Source of the DNA: Picochlorum sp. 'celeri'
Lineage: Eukaryota; Chlorophyta; Trebouxiophyceae
Length of the DNA: 64,000 nt
Assembly (NCBI GenBank): GCA_010909725.1
Contig: JAACMV010000007.1
Location: 1,178,001 to 1,242,000 of the forward strand
Reading direction: 5' to 3'
A program made the position numbers and the translations under genes. The notes below the pieces were generated by a model that saw only the letters and a program-made list of their open reading frames with translations, was not told where the DNA came from and searched no databases. Numbering within the stretch: the stretch's first letter is position 1; every line of letters starts with the position of its first letter. Positions 1-10,783 of the stretch are shown here, one piece after another.

Positions 1-436
1 GATACATATGCCGGTCAAAACACTTGGACGGCTTATACAGAGCATAGATACAATACCCGAACGGTTGATGAGGTTGAAGATGATTTTCCCCAAAGCCAAT
101 GCATCTCTGTTGGCCATTCGCAACCCAGAGTTGGTGCTTGGGTTTGATCCAGACCATTTGGAAACAATTGCGAATGAATTGAATGATATGTTTCCTAATT
201 TAGAGGTGGATAAGATTGTGGAGGAGAATCCAAGCATGCTTGATATAGAAGAGTTGAAAGTTGCCATGGCCGAGGCGCAGCGGATCATGCCTCAGATGGA
301 TGTCCAGAAAGCCATGGGATCGGATCCGCAGCTGATTTTGAGTTTTCAGAGAGGGACACAATTGATTCCGTATGACCCTGTGTCGCCAGAGGAGAGGCAG
401 AGAGATGAAGATGAGTACAATCAGTATTACAATTAA
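1..436 (+). CDS. mTERF-like helical repeat protein, C-terminal end (partial)
   Basis: The reading frame is open to the left edge, so only the C-terminal part is present; the ATG at 8 is probably internal. About 140 residues are visible. They form two to three loose repeats of roughly 35 residues, each with a short helix, a P-x-L/M-L/V element (NPELVLGF, NPSMLDI, DPQLILSF) and a following L-rich helix. Mitochondrial/plastid transcription termination factor (mTERF)-like repeats have this shape. The acidic tail (DEDEYNQYYN) looks like a natural end. The TAA stop (434-436) directly abuts the stop codon of the convergent SepSecS gene. The family call is an inference from repeat shape only. Confidence 0.4.
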   Translation, partial: IHMPVKTLGRLIQSIDTIPERLMRLKMIFPKANASLLAIRNPELVLGFDPDHLETIANELNDMFPNLEVDKIVEENPSMLDIEELKVAMAEAQRIMPQMDVQKAMGSDPQLILSFQRGTQLIPYDPVSPEERQRDEDEYNQYYN

Positions 437-1846
437 TTAATCTACGTGTTTGTTTGCAAATTTCTTTTGATACTCTTTGATACAGGAGAGTAATCTGTTA
501 AAAAATACGTCTACTTCTTCTGTTGTAGTTCCCAACGCTGCTGCTACGGTTATATATGTATGGGGGTATGCGTCATGGCTCTGTCCGAATCCAAACAGAG
601 TCACCCCACCCACTGTGGCAGTCTTTCCAGGGACGAGTACCCGTGCCCCTGATGCACTTCGTTGAAAGAGCATGGAGCCTAGAAATGATGCGTTGCTCCC
701 AAACGTATTCAATGTCATCCCAAATGATACATCATTTCCTTTAATAATGAGAGGAGATTCTCCAATGTCTTTGGCAACTGTCTGCAATGTATTTCGCAAA
801 TGCATTTCAACATGCTGCCTTTTCCTCAGCACATCTTCCCACCCTGAGGCCCCGAGATGCAATAGAGTCATGAGTAGATCAAGAGAAGGAGACATGGATG
901 CCCTTCCGGGATATAGTGAGTTGACAGCGTCGATCACGTCGGTCTGATGCTTGTGCGCCAGCATGACAGAGCCACCAACGGGAACCATGAAATTCTTATC
1001 TGTACTCTGAACCACGACATCAACCCTTCCCTTCCGCCAAGCAGATGTCACTAGTTTACACATACTCTCTGATTGAATTCCATATGCATTGTTAATCACA
1101 TGTGGAACATCCACTGTCTTGCACAGCTTGGCCACAGACACAACATCATCAGGAGCCCTAGGAGCAAAACAACTGGTTGTGGACAAGACGCATGCTATTC
1201 TACTCGCACCGACTCTTTCAATCTCTGAACGTATTCTATCAACATCCGTCACAAGAGCATTCCCCTCCAACTTCAACGGAACTACAATGGGCGTGTATCC
1301 TGCTGCAGAAATGCATTTTATACACGTCTTTTGATCAATCCTTGACCACACCACATAGGTCGCACCAGGATTCCTCTCCCGTAATGCCATGAGTGCCAGC
1401 ACAAGTGCCATACCAGTCGCCACAGGAATCGTCAACGCCTTTCCAACGTCTTCCAAACCAGCAATCCCACATGCATCCTTGACCAGGTGGTTTGTCAATT
1501 TTGCCAAGAGAGATGACCCAGCAGCCTTTGGCTGCTCCGCCGACAATTCCCCCGACCTACCAATACCATGAGACATTCCATAATGCCTTTTACGAACCAA
1601 ATCGCAGACGATCCGCCCTTCTCGCTCGCCCAACCCCACATTATCCACAAAATTATTGCTATCCATCAAAGCCACTTCATGAACGAATAACTCAATCATA
1701 GCATCATCCCAACCGATTTTCGGAAGCCTTCGCTCAGATAAAAGCGATTTAATAATCTTTTTTCGCCGATCGAGGGCTTGGGAACCCTGTCTAATATACC
1801 CAGGTGACACCAGGGAGGATGCAATGTCACAATTCTTGCCATCCAT
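437..1846 (-). CDS. SEPSECS: O-phosphoseryl-tRNA(Sec) selenium transferase (SepSecS)
   Basis: This PLP enzyme turns O-phosphoseryl-tRNA(Sec) into selenocysteinyl-tRNA(Sec) using selenophosphate, the last step of eukaryotic selenocysteine synthesis. The protein is 469 residues (human about 500). The PLP-binding lysine lies in STDKNFMVPVGG at residue 284, the same number as in the human enzyme. The N-terminal motifs NNFVDNVGLGEREGR and HGIGRSGELSAEQPKAAGS are family hallmarks for tRNA and phosphate binding. No intron is needed and the start is an ATG. Land plants lack this gene while many algae keep it, so the organism should make selenoproteins; none with an in-frame TGA was recognised in this window. 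Confidence 0.97.
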   Translation of the reverse strand: MDGKNCDIASSLVSPGYIRQGSQALDRRKKIIKSLLSERRLPKIGWDDAMIELFVHEVALMDSNNFVDNVGLGEREGRIVCDLVRKRHYGMSHGIGRSGELSAEQPKAAGSSLLAKLTNHLVKDACGIAGLEDVGKALTIPVATGMALVLALMALRERNPGATYVVWSRIDQKTCIKCISAAGYTPIVVPLKLEGNALVTDVDRIRSEIERVGASRIACVLSTTSCFAPRAPDDVVSVAKLCKTVDVPHVINNAYGIQSESMCKLVTSAWRKGRVDVVVQSTDKNFMVPVGGSVMLAHKHQTDVIDAVNSLYPGRASMSPSLDLLMTLLHLGASGWEDVLRKRQHVEMHLRNTLQTVAKDIGESPLIIKGNDVSFGMTLNTFGSNASFLGSMLFQRSASGARVLVPGKTATVGGVTLFGFGQSHDAYPHTYITVAAALGTTTEEVDVFFNRLLSCIKEYQKKFANKHVD

Positions 1847-2122
1847 GCTTGTGTTATTTCTTCTTGTTCTTGTTGGTGTTCATTGGCATGATTGCGGTGT
1901 TATTCAATGGAAGGCATGATTTTTTTTCCTTTTGTATATCAAATCTGTATTCGAACAACACGTGTTTGATCTAGGTACAAAAACAGCACAAGGGAATTCA
2001 AATCCAAGATTTTCTAAAAGCCTTATTTAAGCAACAGCAGAGATCGAGATGCGTTTGTGTCTACATGTCCTTGCATTCAACCCTTTCTTATTGTTATTAT
2101 TACTTCATAATTGCCTGATCTG

Positions 2123-3138
2123 ATGTCCATCATGGATCCCGATGATGGCATCATTGATGAATTGCGTGGTATCAAGAATGTGATTGAAGAGGAAATAATT
2201 CCAGCCTATATTTCCTTTATTGGCCCTTCCCATGAATTAAAAGACATAGAGAATAGATTTAAATCACAATGTAGCAGATTACGAGTGCTACAAAGGCAAT
2301 TAGAGTCGCTTGTGGATGAAGCTGATGGGTACGCTGGCAACACACTTGCCCAAGTGTGTCCTTGTACATGATGACAACAATGATCCATCCATCTTTCTTT
2401 GTTTGTGGTATTCTGTCCAGGGAAGAGGAATCGACGCAGTATATTACCCTCTTATCAACAGAGAAGCGTGATTATGAATCCATACAAGTAGCCTTCAAGT
2501 CTGCAGTCGCTCAGAGACGGGAGAAGCAACGAGAGAGAGCTGTACATGCTCGAGAAGAACTCTTGCGTGGGTCACAAGACATTGCGGCAGCTCGAAAGCA
2601 ACTACAGACGGAATCAGATATTATTCGAACATCAGAAAATATCACAGATAGCTTACGACGAACGAGAAATATCATGGCGCAGGTACTGCATGGATATCTA
2701 TCCTGTTGTTGTTGTTGTACTTGTGTGCCTTGACAGTGCTGTTATTATTACTGTGCGCAGGAATTGGAGCATAGTGGTGCGCAACTAGCTGCGATTGAAA
2801 TGTCTAAAGAACGTCTTTTGAAGGCAAAATCAGAATACGGAGACCAGCATTCATTACTATCCAAATCCAAAGGATTGATCAAGGTGATCAACTGGCAGAA
2901 CAAGTCAGAGCGATACCTCTTGTGGGCTGGTCTGCTCCTCTTCTGCCTCGTGGCAATGTATATTATTCAAAAACGGTTTCTGTATTTCGTACCTCATAGT
3001 ATGCGACCGATGGCTCTGCTACGGTATCTGGCGCATATGCTGTACTACATATTCAAAAAGAAACACAACAGTCAGCACGAAGAGGAGGATGATGAACATC
3101 ATCACTCTGCTACTATTCCTGCACCTGATGAATTGTAA
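2123..3138 (+). CDS. SEC20: Sec20-type Qb-SNARE (BNIP1 homolog), three exons
   Basis: Exons inferred as 2123-2328, 2421-2682 and 2761-3138, with introns of 92 nt (GTACGC..CAG) and 78 nt (GTACTG..CAG), giving 281 residues. The N-terminal half is coiled coil. Near residues 140-200 lies the Sec20 signature, with TDSLRRTRNIMAQELEHS followed by a QHSLLSKSKGLI stretch. A membrane segment (YLLWAGLLLFCLVAMYII) follows and then a charged tail of about 50 residues. Sec20 acts in Golgi-to-ER retrograde fusion at the ER together with Use1, Ufe1 and Sec22, and binds the Dsl1/NRZ tether; a Sec39/NBAS tether subunit lies at 30.4 kb. The intron 1 donor was chosen to keep the frame in phase; a donor about 24 nt downstream is out of phase. 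Confidence 0.85.
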
Positions 3139-3306
3139 CATGCAAATGAATGGTACTCCTCTTCACCGGGTCACCATGTCCGACGCGTTGAGTTCCATAG
3201 AGATTCTCTCTGCGTGACATTGTGTCCTTGGCAACAGACATGCTTGTACTAGTAGTACAAGTACTTGTGTTGAGGAATTGTAGGGTTGGGTAATATGCTG
3301 GAAGGT

Positions 3307-3339
3307 GAAAACGGCATAGCGGCATGATATGCCGTTTTC
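3307..3339. repeat. Perfect 12-bp inverted repeat (hairpin)
   Basis: Arms GAAAACGGCATA (3307-3318) and TATGCCGTTTTC (3328-3339) are exact reverse complements around a 9-nt loop. The left arm shares its core with the repeat near 3804. Confidence 0.8.
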
Positions 3340-3829
3340 AACATATTGATCGGTCAAAGGACCCCTTTGATGGGCCTAACTGTTATGAAATCGATATGCT
3401 GGAGCATATTTGCAGCATATTTGCCTTGATTCTGCCACAGAGGGCCTCTATTTGTTTTGAAAACGTATTCTAGATGCAATTAGTAATCATATATATCATT
3501 CAGACAAGGATCAAGACACAATTCCCGCAAGAAAAGTGTTTCTAACGACCAACTGAAGGTGGATGGCTGTAGGCAGTTATGCCAAGATGATCAATATAAT
3601 TCTTCACCTTCGACTGTCCTGGTGCATGCTCTTGGATTCAATCAAGATCGTTGCAATGTCACGCTTTCACACAGCGAATCGGATGAGTCGACAATGTGTA
3701 GTTCGAATTCTGTTGGGCAGCATAGAGATGGCCTTCTTTCACCCTCCTACTAAGCCTATCTTTAGACCGGAGGGTCTTCTGAGATAGCATATCGGGCCAA
3801 AAAAAACGGCATAGCATAGCATAGACTAT

Positions 3830-3850
3830 GGCATAGCGGCTCGCTATGCC
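3830..3850. repeat. 8-bp inverted repeat in GCATAG cluster
   Basis: GGCATAGC (3830-3837) and GCTATGCC (3843-3850) pair around a 5-nt loop. A GGGGCCCC palindrome and another GCTATGC copy follow at once. Confidence 0.75.
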
Positions 3851-4002
3851 GGGGCCCCGCTATGCTGATGACCCAAGCCTAAGGAATTGAGGAGGAGCCC
3901 ACTCCTCAATGTCTGGGATGACCACAAATGCCATTGCCACATTCACTCCTCCCTCTATGCCACACCGAATTGTATTAATACAAATTTTACATTACCAACC
4001 AT

Positions 4003-6699
4003 ATGAATTCGGCAAAGGGAGGGTTGGGAAAGTTGTGTAAACAACTGGCGCACCGAACGCGCCAGTGTCTCGAGACTGGCTCAGAGGGTGGCATTGGGTT
4101 TCAACAGAATGGTGGGCTTTCTTTTTATTCTTGGATTGAAAATGGATTCACGAAAGGTGCATTGGGTACCCCTGGACCATTCCTACATGGGAGGCCTCAA
4201 ACGACACTGAGGGCACTTTTGACGCAAAAAGGGCCTTGTTCGGGGAAAACACCGTCAAAAGTATCGATTATTTTAAATAATAATAGACGGATGTATAGTA
4301 CGAATGATCCTTCGCCGCGACGTGGCTGGGAGAAGTTTTACCCGAAAGGAAAAGGTCGAAGGCCAGTACAGGCAAAGAAACCGCAGGCTGAGGAGGGGGC
4401 GAAATCTGATCAGGCTGGGGATACTGCGATGGAGACGACATTGAGGAAGAGTCTGCAGCAGCTTATTCCTATGCTGGGTATCGGGCTCTTGGTGACGTCC
4501 TTCTTAAGCCCTGGACGAGAGTTTGCTCAGGAGGTGTCATTTCAGTGGTTTAAGACTCATTTGCTGGCTCAGGGATTGGTGGAGCGTATGGAGGTTGCAA
4601 ATAAGCAGACTGTCAAGGTGTATATTAGACCTTCTGCTGTGCGTTCTTTGGTTTTAGCGCAGCAGCAGGATGGCGGTGTCGGGGATGGGACGGCAGATTC
4701 TGAAATGCAGTACAATACTGAAAGTGATTCCATGCAGACGAGTACAGATAGCATGTCGAGTGGACCACGGCGAAGGGAGGAGGGTGTGTATCGATTCTAC
4801 TTTAATATTGGTAGTGTGGATGCATTTGAAAGATCTCTTGAGGACGCCCAGAAGGATCTTGGTGTGGATCCTTCGGATTGGGTGCCTGTCAAGTATACAA
4901 ATGAAATGAGTTGGTCGCAGGAAATTTGGCGACTGGCTCCAACCATCTTATTGATTGCTGGGTATGTATGGTTTACGAGGAGGCAATTTGGTGGATTGAT
5001 GGGTGGTGGAGGGCCTCCAGGACAAGGAGGCAGAGGTTTGTTTAATGTTGGCAAGGCACAAGTTACCGTTTTTGATAAAGCGTCGAAAGACAAGGTCACA
5101 TTCAAGGATGTTGCGGGGTGTGATGAAGCAAAAGTTGAAATCATGGAGTTTGTGAATTTCCTAAAACAACCAGGTAAATATAGAGAGTTGGGGGCCAAGA
5201 TTCCCAGAGGAGCCCTGCTTGTCGGTCCTCCAGGAACAGGAAAGACATTGCTGGCAAAGGCTACTGCTGGAGAGGCAGGCGTGCCATTCTTATCTATATC
5301 TGGGTCTGATTTTATGGAAATGTTTGTCGGAGTTGGTCCAGCGAGGGTGAGGGATTTGTTTGCACAAGCTAGAGCTCAAGCCCCATCAATCATTTTCATT
5401 GATGAGATTGATGCTATTGGAAGGGCAAGGGGGAAGAGCGGCTTTGCAGGTGGAAATGATGAGCGAGAGAATACGCTGAATCAATTGCTTGTGGAGATGG
5501 ATGGGTTCCCTACGACGGCCAATGTGGTGGTTCTTGGGGGAACAAATCGAGCTGATGTTCTGGACAAGGCATTGCTTCGACCAGGTCGATTTGACCGTCA
5601 GGTGTCCATCGATAGACCTGATATCAATGGCCGTGAGGAAATTTTCAGAGTTCATCTCAAAAAGATCAAATTAGATAAGCCTATCGAGCACTACAGTGAG
5701 AGACTAGCCGCTCTGACTCCCGGTTTTGCTGGAGCAGATATTGCAAATGTGTGCAATGAAGCAGCATTAATTGCTGCTAGAGCAAATAAGGATGCCATAT
5801 CCATGGTTGATTTTGAATCTGCTGTGGACAGGGTCATTGGTGGTTTAGAAAAGAAGAACAAAGTGATCAGCAAGCAAGAGCGTATCACAGTTGCCTATCA
5901 CGAGGCAGGGCATGCTGTGATTGGTTGGTTCCTCGAACATGCAGAGCCATTGCTCAAAGTTTCCATCGTACCTCGTGGTACAGCGGCGTTAGGATTTGCA
6001 CAGTATCTCCCGAATGAAAATTTACTCATGACAACGGAACAAATGAGCGATATGATGGCCATGGCCCTGGGAGGTCGAGTTGCTGAGGAAGTGATGCTTG
6101 GAAAGATTTCCACTGGTGCTCAAAACGATTTGGAGAGGGTTACTCGAATGGCGTACAGCCAAGTCGCCCTCTATGGAATGAATCCTAAAATTGGACTGCT
6201 ATCCTACCCACCAGAAGACGGACGAATTGACAAGCCCTACAGTGAAGACACTGCCAAAGTCATTGACACAGAGGTGCGCCAGTTGGTCGATGTTGCGTAC
6301 AAACGCACAAAGGAGATGATGATCCAAAAGAAAGATCTCGTCGAAAAGATGGCTCAATCACTTCTCGATAAAGAAGTGTTAAACCTGGAAGAGCTTGAAC
6401 AACTCCTTGGAAAGAGACCATTCAAAGTGGAAGGTCTGCGCAACATTGACAAGTATGCAGGTGGATTTGGAAATGACACAGACACACCCCACCAAAGCAA
6501 CAACCCACAGGTGCAGGACGATCCCGCTGTCGAGACATACGCTGCCCAAACAGAAGACGCTCAAATCACCTCTGAAAGCGAGGCTGACGACAAGGACGAT
6601 GATCCATCTGGAACAGGGAGCATGAAACCATCATCTGTCAGAAAAAAACCAAAGCCAAACGATGGAACCCTCAAACCGGGAACAATTGTCGCGTCATAA
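4003..6699 (+). CDS. AFG3: Mitochondrial m-AAA protease (AFG3/FtsH type)
   Basis: A membrane-bound ATP-dependent zinc protease of 898 residues that degrades and processes inner-membrane proteins facing the matrix. The N-terminus is long, basic and Ser/Thr-rich, as expected for a mitochondrial presequence (a MYSTND-type boundary is visible near residue 97). Membrane segments are at about 154-170 and 312-327, flanking an intermembrane domain. Walker A GPPGTGKT is at 408-415, Walker [12 protein letters not shown] follows, the second-region Arg motif is [10 protein letters not shown], and zinc-binding HEAGH is at 633-637. The C-terminal 100 residues are acidic and low in complexity. The long intermembrane domain favours AFG3L2/FTSH3-FTSH10 over plastid FtsH. 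No introns. The stop is 46 nt from that of the convergent uL14 gene. Confidence 0.96.
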   Translation: MNSAKGGLGKLCKQLAHRTRQCLETGSEGGIGFQQNGGLSFYSWIENGFTKGALGTPGPFLHGRPQTTLRALLTQKGPCSGKTPSKVSIILNNNRRMYSTNDPSPRRGWEKFYPKGKGRRPVQAKKPQAEEGAKSDQAGDTAMETTLRKSLQQLIPMLGIGLLVTSFLSPGREFAQEVSFQWFKTHLLAQGLVERMEVANKQTVKVYIRPSAVRSLVLAQQQDGGVGDGTADSEMQYNTESDSMQTSTDSMSSGPRRREEGVYRFYFNIGSVDAFERSLEDAQKDLGVDPSDWVPVKYTNEMSWSQEIWRLAPTILLIAGYVWFTRRQFGGLMGGGGPPGQGGRGLFNVGKAQVTVFDKASKDKVTFKDVAGCDEAKVEIMEFVNFLKQPGKYRELGAKIPRGALLVGPPGTGKTLLAKATAGEAGVPFLSISGSDFMEMFVGVGPARVRDLFAQARAQAPSIIFIDEIDAIGRARGKSGFAGGNDERENTLNQLLVEMDGFPTTANVVVLGGTNRADVLDKALLRPGRFDRQVSIDRPDINGREEIFRVHLKKIKLDKPIEHYSERLAALTPGFAGADIANVCNEAALIAARANKDAISMVDFESAVDRVIGGLEKKNKVISKQERITVAYHEAGHAVIGWFLEHAEPLLKVSIVPRGTAALGFAQYLPNENLLMTTEQMSDMMAMALGGRVAEEVMLGKISTGAQNDLERVTRMAYSQVALYGMNPKIGLLSYPPEDGRIDKPYSEDTAKVIDTEVRQLVDVAYKRTKEMMIQKKDLVEKMAQSLLDKEVLNLEELEQLLGKRPFKVEGLRNIDKYAGGFGNDTDTPHQSNNPQVQDDPAVETYAAQTEDAQITSESEADDKDDDPSGTGSMKPSSVRKKPKPNDGTLKPGTIVAS

Positions 6700-6745
6700 T
6701 ATATATAATTACATTTGTATTATAGCAATCATAATACGATTTCAT

Positions 6746-7171
6746 CTAAACAATTGTGTTGGAAGCAGCAGCAATACGAGGCCACAAGTCGGCACACTCC
6801 TTTGCTACTGGCCCAGCAATTGCCGACCCCTTCATCTCTCCCTTCACATTCACAATCACTCCCGCATTATCCTCAAAGTAGATGTAGGTTCCATCCTTCC
6901 TACGCCATGGCTTGCGCTGACGAACAACAATAGCAGAGTGCACCTTCTTTCTCAAATCTGGCTTTCCCTTCTTCACAGTAGCCATCACCATATCTCCTGG
7001 TGCGGCAGCTGGAAGACGATTCAACCTAGCTCCCCATCCGACTACAGAGATAATATAGAGATTCTTACCTCCACTATTATCAGCGCAATTGATAGTGGCA
7101 GCAACTGGAAGACCGAGCGTGATGCGGAACTTATTTCCCTTCACACCACCTTTTCTCACGACAGTGGCCAT
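6746..7171 (-). CDS. RPL23: Cytosolic 60S ribosomal protein uL14 (RPL23)
   Basis: 141 residues, full length for eukaryotic uL14, and colinear with it throughout ([76 protein letters not shown]). It sits at the subunit interface near the sarcin-ricin loop. It is intronless, unlike eL43 in the same window. The ATG at 7169-7171 gives the conserved N-terminus. Confidence 0.98.
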   Translation of the reverse strand: MATVVRKGGVKGNKFRITLGLPVAATINCADNSGGKNLYIISVVGWGARLNRLPAAAPGDMVMATVKKGKPDLRKKVHSAIVVRQRKPWRRKDGTYIYFEDNAGVIVNVKGEMKGSAIAGPVAKECADLWPRIAAASNTIV

Positions 7172-7759
7172 TTTTTATAATGTTGAGTATACCCTGAACA
7201 ATATAATCAACACAGACAGAGTTAGAATTCGGTCGATTGACTCTATGACGAAATTACCCACTCCACCGCCGTCACGGTCGCACACACCAACACGAACGAA
7301 ACAGCGTTTATATATCCACAACCACAATAATATCAATATAATAACAATATTCTACCATTCAATCCCATCAGATCACCGCGTTGCGACGTTGCAATACTCG
7401 AACGCCATGCCGCCGCTCTCAGTCTCATTCGGACTGGCAATCATCCAGGAAGAATGGGTCGATAGCACGTCATGAAGTGAACATACCTCGTCTACAAAAG
7501 TATTTCTAGTTACAAGGATACTCTGGGGGATGAACCATGATTGTTTGTAGCAGTCGATGCGACTCGCACAGTGACCAAACTAATTCGATACTTACTTAAT
7601 GTTCTAAATAACACGAATATAAAATGTTCAGTTTCTGACACTTGACCCGATGGCAGTGCGCTATTGAGTTCACTATTAAAACCCAGAACCTGTAGAAAGA
7701 TACATACACCCAGCCATATAGAGATTCTAGTTTGAGTAGATCCACAGCAACGGTCCATC
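7172..7759. other. Divergent promoter region, uL14 / OXA1
   Basis: 588 nt between two divergent start codons. The ORFs here are short and unrelated to known proteins. A TATA-like tract (TTTATATATCC) lies near 7308. No RNA gene or repeat was recognised. Confidence 0.5.
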
Positions 7760-9076
7760 ATGTCTATCAGACAGCGTCTTGCGAAGAGGCTTCTTTGCAT
7801 ACAGTCGCCATCGTCGTCTCTATCATCAGTATTTGAGAATCAATATGCATCAGCAGCAGGGCATATGCCATCGATTGCGTCATCATCTTCCTCTGTGTCT
7901 AGCAGAGTACAGCAACAACAACAACCAAGCAGGCGTTTTTCTATTCTTCGGTCCAGTATGACTGGAGAATCTCAGCATCTTACACATCATCAGATGCAAT
8001 CATATCGTCATTTTAGCATACTTCCTTCATCGTGGGGTCGCAAACAAGAACAAGAAGAGACGGATGCTGGGATCACTACATCCTCCAGTGATGATGATTC
8101 AGGAGCATTACAGATTGCCGAGACACCCGTGGAAGAGATTATTAGTATTGCCGAGGTAGCTGAGAAGGCAGCTTTAGAAGGCGCCATGGAAGGTGCATGG
8201 CTGCCGACTCGAACGTTGCAGTGGATTTTAGAGTCTGTTCACCATGGCAGTGGTTTGGCATGGTGGCAGTCAATTATGCTGACGACAGTTGGGATTCGAG
8301 CAATCACATTTCCAATCATGCTGATGCAAATTAAAAATACATATAGACTCTCGCAGGCGCGACCAGAGGTAGAACACCTCGTCGCTCATCTAAAGGAAGA
8401 ACAAGCAAAGGGAAACCCAAATGCTACAGCAGAGTATCAGCAGCAGGTGATGCGAGTCTGGCAAAAGTATAATGCCAATCCGTTGAAAAGCATGGCGAGT
8501 ATTTTCGTACAAGCACCATTACTAATTGGTTTCTTCTCGGCATTACGGGGATTGGCAGCAGCAAAAGTACCATCCATGGTGGATGGAGGCACTTTGTGGT
8601 TCCAGGATTTGACTGTGGCGGATCCCACATACGCCCTTCCAATCATCTCAGCAGCGTCTTTTCTTTTGATGATTGAGTTGAATGCGGCAGATGGAATGGA
8701 AGGACAGACTGATACGATGAGGTCGAGGTTCAAAAACATCATGAGAGGGGTGGCTGTGCTCATAGTCCCCTTCACCGTGGACCTCCCTGCAGGGGTGTTT
8801 ATGTATTGGACAGCAAGCAATATGGTCTCATTGGTGCAGTCTTCTGTTTTGAAAATCCCATTAGTGAAGAAGACGTTCGGCATCCCTGTTCTTCAGAAAC
8901 CTGGGACAGCCCCTGCCTCTTCCTCCTCCTCCTCCTCTTTGCCATCAGCCCAACAACAACAGATCCTGCAAGGCACGCCTACAGCAACAGGGCCCGTTAC
9001 ATTTGCTCAAAAGCCAAAATCAGTTCCTCAAAAGTCATCAAAAAGCAAATCGAGGAAGAAAAAGAAGACATCATAA
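7760..9076 (+). CDS. OXA1: Mitochondrial inner-membrane insertase OXA1
   Basis: 438 residues of the YidC/Oxa1/Alb3 family, which inserts matrix-made and some imported proteins into the inner membrane. The first 150 residues are Ser/Gln/Arg-rich and contain RRFSIL and RHFSIL, typical of a mitochondrial presequence. The membrane core spans about residues 168-375, with SIMLTTVGIRAITFPIML as the first segment and a conserved final segment (VPAGVFMYW-like, here LPAGVFMYWTASN). A 40-residue basic tail ends in KSRKKKKTS, fitting the ribosome-binding tail of Oxa1. A serine run is encoded by a TCC repeat near 8925. No introns. Confidence 0.93.
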   Translation: MSIRQRLAKRLLCIQSPSSSLSSVFENQYASAAGHMPSIASSSSSVSSRVQQQQQPSRRFSILRSSMTGESQHLTHHQMQSYRHFSILPSSWGRKQEQEETDAGITTSSSDDDSGALQIAETPVEEIISIAEVAEKAALEGAMEGAWLPTRTLQWILESVHHGSGLAWWQSIMLTTVGIRAITFPIMLMQIKNTYRLSQARPEVEHLVAHLKEEQAKGNPNATAEYQQQVMRVWQKYNANPLKSMASIFVQAPLLIGFFSALRGLAAAKVPSMVDGGTLWFQDLTVADPTYALPIISAASFLLMIELNAADGMEGQTDTMRSRFKNIMRGVAVLIVPFTVDLPAGVFMYWTASNMVSLVQSSVLKIPLVKKTFGIPVLQKPGTAPASSSSSSSLPSAQQQQILQGTPTATGPVTFAQKPKSVPQKSSKSKSRKKKKTS

Positions 9077-9298
9077 TATATATAGCCCTTAAAAAGGAAT
9101 TTTTAAAAAAGGATACACACCACGTCAGCCAACAAGTCAAACACCCCCGGCCCCAATCCCATTGTTCGATATACACCAATAAAAATCAAGACAACACTGT
9201 CATTACGTTATATGTATCAAAATATCAAGAGCACGCCTTCCAGACCTATCAAAACGACCTCGTAGGAACAACAACAACAACAGAATACAACAAGAACA

Positions 9299-10462
9299 AT
9301 GGGAGTCGGATTACGGCGTGTCGCAGAAAAGTGCGTATTCATGGATCGATGTGAACGAGATGTATGCAGATCGTGACAATACAAGGGTGACTGACTCGAT
9401 CATCGATCATGTCTCTGTGCAGGATGCGGCAGGCCACTGGGCTTGGAGAGCGTAATTTTCAGAGAACATCCAACCAAAGGAATGAATCAATGATGAAAGA
9501 AGCCCATGATTTTGCATCGCATCTGAAAAAATGCGACAAGGCAATCTCAGACATGAAGTCGTCCTGCGAGTCCATGTTATCGACGACTAAAATTGCAATG
9601 TCTGCTCCATTGCCACGCCTCTATGAAGACACTGCTGCTGTGGCTGGTGCGTCGGTGAAATCAGTAGAGTCGATAGGAGGGCCAGGGTTTAGGAGTGAAG
9701 AATTTGGCCGTCTGTCTCAGACTGCGTCTGCCTCGATCGAGTCCCAGGTATTGGTTCCAATAAAGCGTTGGTTGGATGTCTTCCATGCGTTGAATGCACG
9801 AATGAAAGAGGTGGAGGCGTTGAGGTTGGAGGTTGATTCTCGTAGACACACGGTGATTGATCTGGCATCCAGTGTGGATAAGCAGAGAGCCAAGCTTGGC
9901 AAGGTTGGTGGGCATGATGCCAAGTTGGAGGCGCATTTGGATGATACTATTAAAAAGCTGCAGCACAAGGAGGGAAAACTGACGTGTACGTGGTAGTTTA
10001 TTATGGAGATGGTCGTGTATAGAATTGTATTTTACTCGTGTATTGGTTGATGATGCAGTGGCTGTACAATCGTACCAGGAGAAGGAACAGGCACTGTACT
10101 CTGATCTATCAACCCTGATCAAAGATGCTGCTTGGTTGCGACACTATATAGCATCGGCTTTAAAGGTACAGGGCGATGCTCTCATCGGAGCGGCAGGTGC
10201 GTTGGGAGAGAACACTCGACCAGACACCTCTGTGTCCATGTCTGGTTTGTCATTGGGAAGCAAAGGCACCCAAGGGACGGTGTCAACAAACACAGCTCAA
10301 CCATCAACGCAGCAATCAGATGACACAGAGAAGAAGAGTGCCGCAAATGATACAGAGATTGAACAAGCACAGCCTTCTGGCAGCCCCAAGGGTGAGCAAG
10401 CCCCAGCCACCTCGGAGGGTACCAGCAACCCATTCCTGTCATCAGGTGTTATTCCTCAGTAA
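9299..10462 (+). CDS. BAR-domain protein, tandem copy 1 (three exons)
   Basis: Exons 9299-9330, 9423-9985 and 10059-10462, with introns of 92 nt (GTGCGT) and 73 nt (GTACGT), giving 332 residues. Residues 1-230 are a helical BAR-type domain that senses or makes membrane curvature as a dimer. The most conserved parts are EALRLEVDSRRHTV and TIKKLQHKEGKLT. The tail is Ser/Thr/Gln-rich and lacks an SH3 domain. The next gene is a paralog with the same intron-1 position and phase (both exons 1 are 32 nt and end in phase 2). The 5' exon is supported by its match to the paralog: MGVGLRRVAEKMRQATG here, MNVFTRRVKEKVRQSTG there. Confidence 0.85.
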
Positions 10463-10783
10463 GAATGTAATAGTACTACTACTGTAATGACGACCCATGG
10501 ATGATGATCACATGGTCATCTTTGTTGTAGTAGTCTTACGGTGGCATAAGAAAACGAATAAAACATGCTTGATCAAGCTTAAGATGCATCAAGCGCCGCG
10601 GCGTACGCCTCGAGGCAGAGCGGAAGATCTCTCCGGCAGAGATGAAGATCATAGTCATCCTTCGGCATCCACATGAGGCAAACCTAATTCAATTCGACCA
10701 GTGTAACAGTTTTTTAACATAAATACACGTGATTTGACAGCCTCGAGTGCTAAAATTTTGCTGATTCCGTGAACTCCATCAGA
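10463..10783. other. Spacer between the BAR paralogs
   Basis: 321 nt without a gene. A small hairpin (ATCTCT..AGAGAT) occurs near 10628-10645. I see no duplicated promoter segment shared with the first BAR gene. Confidence 0.4.

Larger units (their letters stand above)
3139..4002. repeat. Intergenic region with foldback and GCATAG repeats
   Basis: This 864 nt stretch between SEC20 and the m-AAA protease holds no convincing gene; overlapping short ORFs at 3559-3787 match nothing. It carries a repeated motif. AAAACGGCATAGC occurs at about 3308-3320 and again near 3804-3816, and CATAGC is tandemly repeated next to the second copy. Each copy is close to a hairpin. Together they look like the ends of a small non-autonomous mobile element or a foldback repeat, but no target-site duplication was seen. 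Confidence 0.5.

Noticed and set aside
3559..3787. Two overlapping ORFs (64 and 74 codons) in the repeat-bearing spacer
   Set aside because: No similarity to known proteins and no codon pattern like the neighbours.
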